From contig NZ_CP035001.1 of NCBI RefSeq assembly GCF_002531755.2, forward strand, positions 1 to 64,000: a stretch of DNA of 64,000 bases, read 5' to 3'. The position numbers and the translations under genes are program-made. Shown here piece after piece: positions 18,551-25,381 of the stretch; the stretch's first letter is position 1, and every line of letters begins with the position of its first letter. The DNA comes from Rhizobium acidisoli. Lineage in GTDB: Bacteria > Pseudomonadota > Alphaproteobacteria > Rhizobiales > Rhizobiaceae. Under the pieces are notes generated by a model. The model made no database searches and had not been told where the DNA came from. It saw only the letters and a program-made list of their open reading frames with translations.

Positions 18551-19153
18551 ATGGATTTTCAAACGAGCATTCTCGGACGCATGAGCGGTTTTCTCTATCG
18601 CTGCCGTGCCGATGAAAACTACACGATGCTTGAGATGACCAACGGCATCGAGCGCATTTTCGGTTATCCCGCCGACGACATCATCGGCAACCGCACGCGG
18701 ACCTTCACCTCGATCATGTACGAGGAAGACGTGCCCTTGATGGACGAAATCGTCGGCCGGGCGCTGGAGAAGCGCGCGGACTGGACAATGGAATACCGCA
18801 TCCGCCATGCGATGGGCCATCTGATCTGGGTGACGGAGACCGGCGGCGGCATATGGGACCAGAAGGGCGAGCTTCTCTACCTCGAAGGCAGCATCATCAA
18901 CATCGAATCGCTCTATCAGCGAATCGACGAGCGGACCGCCGACATGCGCGTCACTGCTTCGAAGACCAACGAGATCCTGCAATCGCTCCGCTACCTGAAG
19001 CTGCTTGCCGTCAATGCCGGCATCGAAGCTGCCCGCGCCGGCACCGCCGGATCGGGCTTTGCCGTGCTTGCCGCCGAGATGCGCACGCTCGCCAACTCCT
19101 CCGAAGAGGCCGCGCGCGCCATTTCCGAGGCGCAACGCAAGGCGGAAGGCTGA
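18551..19153 (+). CDS. PAS domain protein with a minimal methyl-accepting-chemotaxis signalling tip
   Basis: About 200 aa, cytoplasmic with no membrane helix. Residues 1-115 form a PAS fold with a PAC motif (NGIERIFGYPADDIIGN, then WTMEYRIRHAMGHLIWVTETG). The C-terminal about 75 residues are a short helical hairpin matching the chemoreceptor signalling tip (LKLLAVNAGIEAARAGTAGSGFAVLAAEMRTLANSS). Full receptors carry a several-fold longer coiled coil, so this is a miniature, possibly soluble array member. The ATG at 18551 or a GTG at 18542 could be the start; it lies about 100 bp after tmm and is transcribed the same way. Whether it senses redox state or a TMA-pathway intermediate is unknown. 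Confidence 0.75.
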   Translation: MDFQTSILGRMSGFLYRCRADENYTMLEMTNGIERIFGYPADDIIGNRTRTFTSIMYEEDVPLMDEIVGRALEKRADWTMEYRIRHAMGHLIWVTETGGGIWDQKGELLYLEGSIINIESLYQRIDERTADMRVTASKTNEILQSLRYLKLLAVNAGIEAARAGTAGSGFAVLAAEMRTLANSSEEAARAISEAQRKAEG

Positions 19154-19296
19154 GCGTTTTCCGGGGCGACGAAATATTTACGGCTCAGGTCAAAAACGCG
19201 GCTGTTAACCGTGCGGCACTGCCGAATATTACGTTTAATTTTCAATGGCTTGTTTCAATTTCGCGGTTGAAAAAACGCTTGTCATTGCCGCTAATA

Positions 19297-19323
19297 TTAA
19301 GGCCGCGTTAACTTTTTGTTAAC
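19297..19323 (+). promoter_or_regulatory. Tandem CtrA boxes upstream of minC
   Basis: Three TTAA half-sites start at 19297, 19308 and 19319, exactly 11 bp apart. They form two overlapping full CtrA consensus sites, TTAA-N7-TTAAC, at 19297-19312 and 19308-19323. They lie about 40-65 bp before the minC ATG at 19364. CtrA control of the min operon is known in Sinorhizobium meliloti; occupancy here is inferred from the exact consensus. Confidence 0.75.
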
Positions 19324-19363
19324 CATAGCAGCGGTAGATATGGTGAACGATTTCTTCACATAG

Positions 19364-20086
19364 ATGACCAAAGTGCTAACAGACGCTCGCTCTATCCGCA
19401 TCAAGGGCCGCTCCTTTCTGGCCGTCATGTTGTCTCCGGACCTTCCTTTCGATGATTGGTTGGCGAGGCTCGACGATCTGGCCGCGCGTTCGGCCGGCTT
19501 CTTCCTCGGACGGCCTGTCGTGCTCGATCTGACGGACCTGCAAATCGACCGGCCGCAGCTGAAAGAGCTGATTGCCGAACTGGCCAAGCGCAATGTCAGC
19601 ATCATGGGCATCGAGGGCGCACGGCCTTCCATTCTCGGCGCGGGCATGCCGCCGGCGCTCAAAGGCGGCCGCTCCGCTTCCGACATCGAGGTTCAGGCCA
19701 ATGAGCCTGCCGGTTCGCCGGTGAAACCTGAAGTCGGCGCGATCCGCCCGGCAACGACGCAATCGATCGTGATCAGGGAGCCGGTGCGCTCCGGGCAATC
19801 GGTGATCTTCCCGGAAGGCGACGTCACTATCGTGGGGTCCGTCGCCTCGGGCGCCGAGGTCATCGCCGGCGGGTCGGTCCATATCTACGGGGCGCTGCGT
19901 GGCCGCGCCATGGCGGGGTCCATCGGCAACGCATCGGCGCGGATTTTTTGCCGCAAGCTGGAAGCCGAGTTGGTGGCCATCGACGGCGTTTACAAAATGG
20001 CGGAAGACATGGCCGCCAATCTTCGCGGACAGGCTGTTCAGCTCTGGCTCGAAGACGATGCGATCATGGCGGAAAAAATGACCTGA
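19364..20086 (+). CDS. minC: Septum site-determining protein MinC
   Basis: A 240-aa inhibitor of FtsZ polymerisation that acts at the cell poles with MinD. It has an N-terminal MinC_N domain (about residues 1-105), a variable Pro/Ala-rich linker, and a C-terminal beta-helical domain with the conserved GDVTIVGSVASGAEVIAGGSVHIYGALRGRA and GVYKMAEDM motifs that bind MinD and FtsZ. It is first in the minC-minD-minE operon. The upstream region has tandem CtrA boxes, linking expression to the cell cycle. A palindromic repeat copy (20088-20152) sits between minC and minD. Confidence 0.97.
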   Translation: MTKVLTDARSIRIKGRSFLAVMLSPDLPFDDWLARLDDLAARSAGFFLGRPVVLDLTDLQIDRPQLKELIAELAKRNVSIMGIEGARPSILGAGMPPALKGGRSASDIEVQANEPAGSPVKPEVGAIRPATTQSIVIREPVRSGQSVIFPEGDVTIVGSVASGAEVIAGGSVHIYGALRGRAMAGSIGNASARIFCRKLEAELVAIDGVYKMAEDMAANLRGQAVQLWLEDDAIMAEKMT

Positions 20087-20087
20087 C

Positions 20088-20152
20088 GACAGCGCCGCGC
20101 GGCTTTGAGAAACGCGTGAAGGACGCTGGGACACTTCGAATTACTGCGGCAA
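20088..20152 (+). repeat. Rhizobial dispersed palindromic repeat, copy A
   Basis: The segment starts GACAGCGCCGCGCG and includes AAGGACGCTGGGACACTT and an imperfect GAATTACTGC end. It shares this order of words with copy B (22047-22145) and, in reverse orientation, with copy C (33443-33499). It fills the minC-minD gap and could affect mRNA stability. Confidence 0.6.
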
Positions 20153-20163
20153 AGGAGAGAGAC

Positions 20164-20979
20164 ATGGGGAAAGTGATCGTCGTCACGTCAGGCAAGGGCG
20201 GGGTCGGAAAGACGACCTCGACCGCCGCATTGGGAGCGGCGCTGGCGCAACGCAATGAAAAAGTCGTCGTCGTCGATTTCGACGTCGGCTTGCGCAATCT
20301 CGACCTGGTCATGGGCGCTGAGCGCCGGGTCGTCTACGACCTGATCAACGTCATCCAGGGCGATGCAAAGCTCACCCAGGCGCTGATCCGCGACAAGCGG
20401 CTGGAGACGCTGTTCCTGCTGCCGGCCTCGCAGACGCGCGACAAGGACAATCTGACGGCCGAGGGCGTGGAACGGGTCATCAACGACCTGAAGCGCTATT
20501 TCGATTGGATCATCTGCGACAGCCCGGCCGGGATCGAGCGTGGCGCAACGCTTGCCATGCGCCATGCCGATGTTGCCGTTGTCGTCACCAACCCCGAAGT
20601 CTCGTCGGTACGCGATTCCGATCGCATCATCGGCCTGCTCGATGCCAAGACCGCCAAGGCCGAACGCGGCGAGCGGATGGAAAAGCACCTGCTTCTCACC
20701 CGCTACGACGCCAACCGCGCCGAGCGCGGCGACATGCTCAAGGTCGATGACGTGCTGGAAATCCTGTCCATCCCGCTGCTCGGCATCGTGCCCGAAAGCA
20801 TGGATGTGCTGCGGGCCTCCAATATCGGTGCGCCGGTCACGCTGGCAGAAAGCCGCAGCCCGGCGGCAATGGCCTATTTCGATGCCGCCCGCCGGCTCGC
20901 CGGCGAATTGGTGCCGATGGCGATCCCTGAGGAAAAGCGCAACATTTTCGGCAAAATCTTCGGACGGAGGGCGGCATGA
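20164..20979 (+). CDS. minD: Septum site-determining ATPase MinD
   Basis: A 271-aa ParA/MinD-type ATPase. The deviant Walker [11 protein letters not shown] is at residues 10-19, [14 protein letters not shown] follows, and the C-terminal amphipathic membrane-targeting helix reads [12 protein letters not shown]. It recruits MinC to the membrane and is displaced by MinE, producing oscillation. The ATG at 20164 is chosen over the longer open frame because [17 protein letters not shown] is the invariant N-terminus and a GGAGAG RBS precedes it. The stop overlaps the minE start (ATGA). Confidence 0.97.
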   Translation: MGKVIVVTSGKGGVGKTTSTAALGAALAQRNEKVVVVDFDVGLRNLDLVMGAERRVVYDLINVIQGDAKLTQALIRDKRLETLFLLPASQTRDKDNLTAEGVERVINDLKRYFDWIICDSPAGIERGATLAMRHADVAVVVTNPEVSSVRDSDRIIGLLDAKTAKAERGERMEKHLLLTRYDANRAERGDMLKVDDVLEILSIPLLGIVPESMDVLRASNIGAPVTLAESRSPAAMAYFDAARRLAGELVPMAIPEEKRNIFGKIFGRRAA

Positions 20980-21236
20980 ATATTTTCCGTCTTTTCAACA
21001 AGCAGAGAACCGCACCGGCCGCTCGCGAACGCTTGCAGGTGCTTCTTGCCCACGAACGTTCCTCGGCCGGGTCGGACCTGGTCACGCTGCTGCGCGAAGA
21101 AATCCTCGCAGTGATCGCCAAGCATGTCGAACTAGACCATGACAAGGTGCAGGTGACGATCGATCGCAACGAGTTCGTCTCGACGCTCGAAATCGATGTC
21201 GAAATCCCGTTGAATGCAGCCGTGCAGGCCGCTTGA
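20976..21236 (+). CDS. minE: Cell division topological specificity factor MinE
   Basis: An 86-aa protein with the MinD-binding amphipathic N-terminus ([28 protein letters not shown]) followed by a topological specificity domain ([18 protein letters not shown]). It overlaps minD by 4 bases, indicating translational coupling. It drives release of MinD ATPase from the membrane. Confidence 0.97.
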   Translation: MNIFRLFNKQRTAPAARERLQVLLAHERSSAGSDLVTLLREEILAVIAKHVELDHDKVQVTIDRNEFVSTLEIDVEIPLNAAVQAA

Positions 21237-21242
21237 AAGAGG

Positions 21243-21271
21243 GCGCTGCCTGTTGTGACGACAGGCAGCGC
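21243..21271. terminator. Hairpin between convergent minE and the DUF6481 gene
   Basis: An 11-bp perfect stem (21243-21253 with 21261-21271) with a 7-nt loop stands 6 bp after the minE stop and 6 bp after the end of the opposite-strand gene. There is no strong T-run, so termination efficiency is uncertain. Confidence 0.5.
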
Positions 21272-21277
21272 TGACAG

Positions 21278-21658
21278 TCACGACTTTCTGGCTTTTCGAT
21301 TGGCGTAACGCAGGTCGCGTGCGGCCTTCCGGGCGGCTTCGTCGGCAATGACGCGAGCGATCCGGTCCTTGTCAGCCGCTTCGCGCGCGTCGGCGTCGGC
21401 GCGTGCTGCAGCCTCGGCGGCGGCCTGGCGTTCTGCTTCCGCGGCTTTCGCCTGCTCCAGTTCCTCACGCTTTACCCGTTCGCGCTCGGCGCGGCGTTCT
21501 TCCCTGGCGGCAGCGACGGCCTGACGCTCGGCCTGCTTTGCCTGCCTGGTCGGTTCAGCCTTATCCTTGGCGTCACGATACGCATTGAGGAGAGCGGCCT
21601 TTGCTTCGGCAGCGGCGCTGCGACGATCGGAAAGCTCATTGTTTCTGGCGTTTTTCAA
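21278..21658 (-). CDS. DUF6481 family small coiled-coil protein
   Basis: A 126-aa highly charged protein, almost entirely Ala/Arg/Glu/Lys in long predicted helices (residues 12-122), with no cysteine or membrane segment. The start appears to be TTG at 21658, because KNARNNELSDRRSAAAEAK matches the family's N-terminal pattern and no ATG exists nearby. The function is not known. It is convergent with minE and separated from the next small gene by a repeat element. Confidence 0.75.
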   Translation of the reverse strand: MKNARNNELSDRRSAAAEAKAALLNAYRDAKDKAEPTRQAKQAERQAVAAAREERRAERERVKREELEQAKAAEAERQAAAEAAARADADAREAADKDRIARVIADEAARKAARDLRYANRKARKS

Positions 21659-21689
21659 TTCTGTTACCTGACTGTTTGGCTGCGACGTT

Positions 21690-21738
21690 AGAGCATGATT
21701 GCCGAAAACTGTGCGGCTTTCGCATGACCCTATGCTCT
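21690..21738. repeat. Degenerate AGAGCAT...ATGCTCT palindromic repeat
   Basis: The ends AGAGCAT and ATGCTCT are inverted, with a TGCCGAAAA / TTTCGCA inner stem. This resembles a short palindromic element that recurs in rhizobial and agrobacterial intergenic regions. It occupies the 144-bp gap between two small leftward genes (21659-21802). Confidence 0.5.
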
Positions 21739-21802
21739 ATGTATTCGATTGGGATCCGGATGCTATTATGCCAATCCGGTTTGAAATCATCTAGATGTTG
21801 AA

Positions 21803-22027
21803 TCACTTTTTCTTTTTTTGCTTCACGGCTGGGCCGGCGGCCGCCATCAAGCGATCCTGCAATTCCTTGGCCTCACGGGCTTCGCGCAATCTCAAGGTCT
21901 TTTCCTCGCGGGCGCGCACTGTCTGATCGATTTCTTCGACCGCGCGGCTGCGCGCCAGGAATTGCGACTGTACGTTTCCGAAGGCGATCTCCGCCCGTTG
22001 GCGCGATTTGCTGTGTGTGTCTGTCAT
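21803..22027 (-). CDS. Small hypothetical coiled-coil protein with poly-lysine tail
   Basis: 74 aa from ATG 22027 (MTDTHSKSRQRAEIAFGNVQSQF...). It is charged and helical, ending KQKKKK. Longer in-frame starts to 22105 run into repeat copy B, so the short form is preferred. I do not recognise a named domain. The same gene neighbourhood (small coiled-coil protein beside a cold-shock gene) suggests a stress or nucleic-acid-associated role, but this is only context. Confidence 0.6.
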   Translation of the reverse strand: MTDTHSKSRQRAEIAFGNVQSQFLARSRAVEEIDQTVRAREEKTLRLREAREAKELQDRLMAAAGPAVKQKKKK

Positions 22028-22046
22028 ATCAGTCCTGGATTTTCGT

Positions 22047-22145
22047 GACAGCGCCGCGCGTCTCAAGACGGGCAAAGGACGCTGGAACACGTTGACTTGC
22101 TGCATAATTCCTTAAATCGATTCCGATTTAAGGAATGGTGCAGCG
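22047..22145 (+). repeat. Rhizobial dispersed palindromic repeat, copy B, with a long inverted repeat
   Basis: It begins GACAGCGCCGCGCGTCT and runs through AAAGGACGCTGGAACAC and TTGCTGCATAAT. It ends in a perfect 13-bp inverted repeat (22107-22119 with 22124-22136) extended by a GCTGCA/TGCAGC outer stem at 22099-22104 and 22139-22144. It is partly homologous to copies A and C. It lies between the 74-aa gene and cspA, both leftward. Confidence 0.65.
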
Positions 22146-22252
22146 GCCCGCTCGAGCGCAGCAAAAAGGCCAGGCAAGTTGCCTGACCTCGCTGGTATCC
22201 CGCTTTCAACAATGCCAGTACATCCGTGGTCAAAGGAAAGCAGATATCAATC

Positions 22253-22462
22253 TTAGGCAGCTTGAAGATTGCAAGCGGACATTTTGCCCGACTTGTTATC
22301 GCGCTCAAGCTCGTAGCCGATCTTCTGGCCTTCGACGATTTCACGCATGCCGGCGCGCTCGACGGCAGAGATATGAACGAAGGCGTCAGCGCCGCCGTCA
22401 TCAGGCTGGATGAAGCCGAAGCCCTTGGTGGAATTGAACCATTTAACTGTGCCAGTGGTCAT
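22253..22462 (-). CDS. Cold-shock protein (CspA family)
   Basis: A 69-aa single cold-shock domain. The RNP1 motif KGFGFIQPD and RNP2 motif DAFVHISAVE are both present; the start MTTGTVKWFNSTKG is standard. It binds single-stranded RNA/DNA as an RNA chaperone. The 5' side, from 22463 to the end of tdm at 22759 (297 bp), has no gene. It is AT-richer than its surroundings and probably contains the long csp leader that usually confers cold regulation. Nothing else was seen in that gap. Confidence 0.95.
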   Translation of the reverse strand: MTTGTVKWFNSTKGFGFIQPDDGGADAFVHISAVERAGMREIVEGQKIGYELERDNKSGKMSACNLQAA

Positions 22463-22759
22463 AACAAACCCTTTCATAGCAATTGACAGGCCGCACGTGC
22501 GATGCACGACGGATGATAATCTCGATTTTGAAGAGGGAAGTTCGTCCAGGGCACGTTGTCGGCGTGCGATAACAAAAGTCAAACAAGCAATATCGACAAT
22601 GCGGATATAATCACTCAACCCGAATTTGTCAACTTTTAGTTTTTCGAAACTCCATATTCTCTAGATGGTTGTATCACAGTGACTTTACACATTGTCGCCG
22701 GTGCGTAATGCCACATCGGCGAGGTGAGGAACAGATCGGCCAGATCTCCAATGCATGCG

Positions 22760-25129
22760 TTACGAGCGCGGCCGCGTCTTCTGCGGGTCGTAATGCGAAA
22801 GCGGCACGATCGTCGCCGGCAGGCGCTTCTGATGGCCGTCGAGCTTGCCGATTTCGACCTCGGTGCCGGGACCTGCATGCATCGCGTCGATGCGGGCGAG
22901 CGCGATCGTCTTGCCGAGGATCGGCGAGCGGGTGGCGCTGGTGACGACGCCGACCTGGGCGCGGCCGATATGGACGCAATCGCCGTGGCCGACCGCCTCA
23001 TTGGCCTTGACGTCGAGGCCGACGAGCAGATGGCGCGGGTGTTCCTTGCGCCGGATCAGCGCCTCGCGGCCGATGAAATCGTCCTGCTTGGATTTCAGCG
23101 GCACCGTGAAGCCGATGCCGGCCTCGAACGGGTCCGTCTGGTCGGTGAATTCGTGATGGGCGAAGATCAGGCCTGCCTCGATGCGGACCATGTCGAGCGC
23201 CTCCAGCCCCATCGGCTTCAAGCCATGCGGCTGCCCTGCCTCCCAGACGGCGTCGAACACCGTCAGCGCATCCTTCGGATGGCAGAAGATTTCGTAGCCG
23301 AGCTCGCCGGTATAACCCGTGCGCGAGACGACGACCGGGGCGCCCTCGAAACCGCCGATGCGGCCGACAGTGAAGCGGAACCATTCGAGTTCGCCGATCG
23401 TCGGCTGGCGCGGCGCCGTCCAGATGATATCCTTCAAGATATCGCGGCTCTTCGGGCCCTGCAGGGCGATATTGTGCATCTGATCAGTGGACGAGCGAAC
23501 CCAGGCTTTGAAGCCTTTCTTTTCGGCCTGCTGACGCAGCCATATGCCGCTGAAATCATCGCCGCCGATCCAGCGAAAATTCTTGTCGCCGAGGCGGAAG
23601 AGCGTGCCGTCATCGATCATGCCGCCGTTTTCATAACACATGGCGGAATAGACGACCTGGCCGGTCGACAGTTTGCGCACGTCACGCGTCAGGCAATATT
23701 GCAAGAGCTCCTCGGCATCCGGCCCCGTCACCTCGAACTTCCGCAAGGGCGAGAGATCGATGACGGCGGCGCGCTCGCGGCAGGCCCAGTATTCCTCGAC
23801 CAGTCCTTCGGCGGAAAAGCGGTTCGGCAGCCAGTAGCCGCGATATTCGGCGTAATCGCGCGTCAAGGCGGAAAGACGGGGATGGAAGGCGGTTTCGCGC
23901 GTCAGTTCGGCGTCGGCATCTGGGGTCATGCGATAGGCCACCGCTCGTGAGAATTTTTCTTTTCCGGAAAAGGTGCGGACATGGATATCCGTCGGATCCC
24001 AGCCGTTTGCCGCGTCGATGTCGTCGGGGCAGGACGAGGAGACACAGACGAGATCGGTCAAGGCCCGCATCAGCACGTAATCGCCGGGGCGCGACCAGGG
24101 CTCGTCGAGATAGAGCTGGTTGTTGTGGTCGATATTGGTGTTGTAGAAATAATTCAGCGCTTCCCAGCCCTTGCGGCCGGCAATGCCGTAAGGCGCCAGC
24201 GCTGCGTTGAAATTGTCCGTGCAGTTGACGTGGCCGGGATAACCCATGTCGTCGTAATAACGCGAATTGCAGGCGGTCGCGAAAGCATCGTGGCGCCCGA
24301 CTGTATCCTGGACGATCTCGACCAGCGGCTCGAAGTCGCGGTCGAAGGCCTTGGAGGGCAGGCCGGGCATCGGATAGCTGCGGCTGAGCAGCGTGCGGGT
24401 CACCGTCGAATCCAGCGCGAGATCGAGGCCCTTGTCGACCTTGCGGGCGGCGAAAGCCTGGAAATCGGTGCACTGGCGCCCATAAACATCGATGATCTGG
24501 ATGAACTCGCCGGCACGCACGAAATAGGCTGCGGCGGTTGCCGCCCGGATGCGGATATCCTCGATGGGGTCGGCAGCCGGTTCCGGCAGAGCGGCGGCAT
24601 AATCGCGGATCAGCAGGCTGCGCTTGATCCTGATCTCGATCGGCGTCGCCGTATCCTGCGCCTCCGGCGACATGGCACCGGCCGGTGCCGCGACGATCAG
24701 CAGACCCTTCATGGAAATCGTGAAATCCGCCCGGCGGCCCGGGCTCGATCCCGTCCCGAAGATGCGGAGCGCTCCGGCCGCGGCAAGATCGGCGCCGCGC
24801 CGCTCAAGCGCTGCGCGTGTGCGGGCAGCACTCTCATTCTCCCCTTGAAGAATGGCTTTCAAACCTTCGGCTGCATTGCTGAATGCCGTTCCGAGACCCG
24901 CCGCCAGGAAGCGTCCCTTTTCGTTGAGGAAAGAGACCTCGCAAACCTGTCCGCCCTCGCTGTCGATGACGGTGACGCAGTCGCCCGGCTCGACACGCAC
25001 CACGACCGATCCGCCGCCTTTTGCCCTGTAGCGCTCCGTTCCCTCCGGCAAGGTGGGAATGCCGGGATAACGCACGAGGCTGGCGACCGCTGGCCGCAGG
25101 TCCGTCATAGCAGGATGAAGTTCTCGCAT
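22760..25129 (-). CDS. tdm: Trimethylamine N-oxide demethylase (DUF1989 plus GcvT domains)
   Basis: A 789-aa enzyme converting TMAO to dimethylamine plus formaldehyde. The N-terminal about 380 residues are the DUF1989-type catalytic part, with Cys/Asp-rich metal-site segments GRQCTDFQAF, ATACNSRYYDDMGYPGHVNCTDNF and SSSCPDDIDAANGWDPTDIHV. The C-terminal about 400 residues are a GcvT/DmdA tetrahydrofolate-binding module (VIDLSPLRKFEVTGPDAEELL, SRTGYTGELGYEIF, EALIRRKEHPRHLLVGLDV) that can capture formaldehyde. This two-part architecture is specific to Tdm. ATG 25129 is preferred because GAGGG lies upstream; 25171 and 25108 are alternatives. It is divergent from an APC permease and linked to tmm and dmm. 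Confidence 0.88.
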   Translation of the reverse strand: MRELHPAMTDLRPAVASLVRYPGIPTLPEGTERYRAKGGGSVVVRVEPGDCVTVIDSEGGQVCEVSFLNEKGRFLAAGLGTAFSNAAEGLKAILQGENESAARTRAALERRGADLAAAGALRIFGTGSSPGRRADFTISMKGLLIVAAPAGAMSPEAQDTATPIEIRIKRSLLIRDYAAALPEPAADPIEDIRIRAATAAAYFVRAGEFIQIIDVYGRQCTDFQAFAARKVDKGLDLALDSTVTRTLLSRSYPMPGLPSKAFDRDFEPLVEIVQDTVGRHDAFATACNSRYYDDMGYPGHVNCTDNFNAALAPYGIAGRKGWEALNYFYNTNIDHNNQLYLDEPWSRPGDYVLMRALTDLVCVSSSCPDDIDAANGWDPTDIHVRTFSGKEKFSRAVAYRMTPDADAELTRETAFHPRLSALTRDYAEYRGYWLPNRFSAEGLVEEYWACRERAAVIDLSPLRKFEVTGPDAEELLQYCLTRDVRKLSTGQVVYSAMCYENGGMIDDGTLFRLGDKNFRWIGGDDFSGIWLRQQAEKKGFKAWVRSSTDQMHNIALQGPKSRDILKDIIWTAPRQPTIGELEWFRFTVGRIGGFEGAPVVVSRTGYTGELGYEIFCHPKDALTVFDAVWEAGQPHGLKPMGLEALDMVRIEAGLIFAHHEFTDQTDPFEAGIGFTVPLKSKQDDFIGREALIRRKEHPRHLLVGLDVKANEAVGHGDCVHIGRAQVGVVTSATRSPILGKTIALARIDAMHAGPGTEVEIGKLDGHQKRLPATIVPLSHYDPQKTRPRS

Positions 25130-25381
25130 TCTGCCCTCATGGGAGGATCGGCATGCCCTCGGGGCACCCACCCATATAGGTTACAAAATGGCGGAGGAAA
25201 GTAAAGTCGAGTTGACTAAAAAGAAAATATCTTCACTATGCATCAAGGGCTGAGACTCGGGAATCCGTCGGGAACACGGATCGCCAAAATCATCCGGGCG
25301 GGCTTGAGACTGTCAGGGAGACACGTTCAGGGAGACGTACAAAGATACGTCCGGGAACAAATAGAATGGGAAATTTCACCG
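25130..25381. promoter_or_regulatory. Divergent promoter region between tdm and the permease gene
   Basis: These 252 bp separate the two divergent genes. A TTGACT word at 25212-25217 followed about 17-19 bp later by TATGCA-like sequence is a weak rightward sigma-70 candidate. No clear dyad operator was recognised. Two near-identical GGGAGAC(G/A)-type words (about 25315-25340) precede the permease start. Regulation by methylated amines is likely but not shown. Confidence 0.3.
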
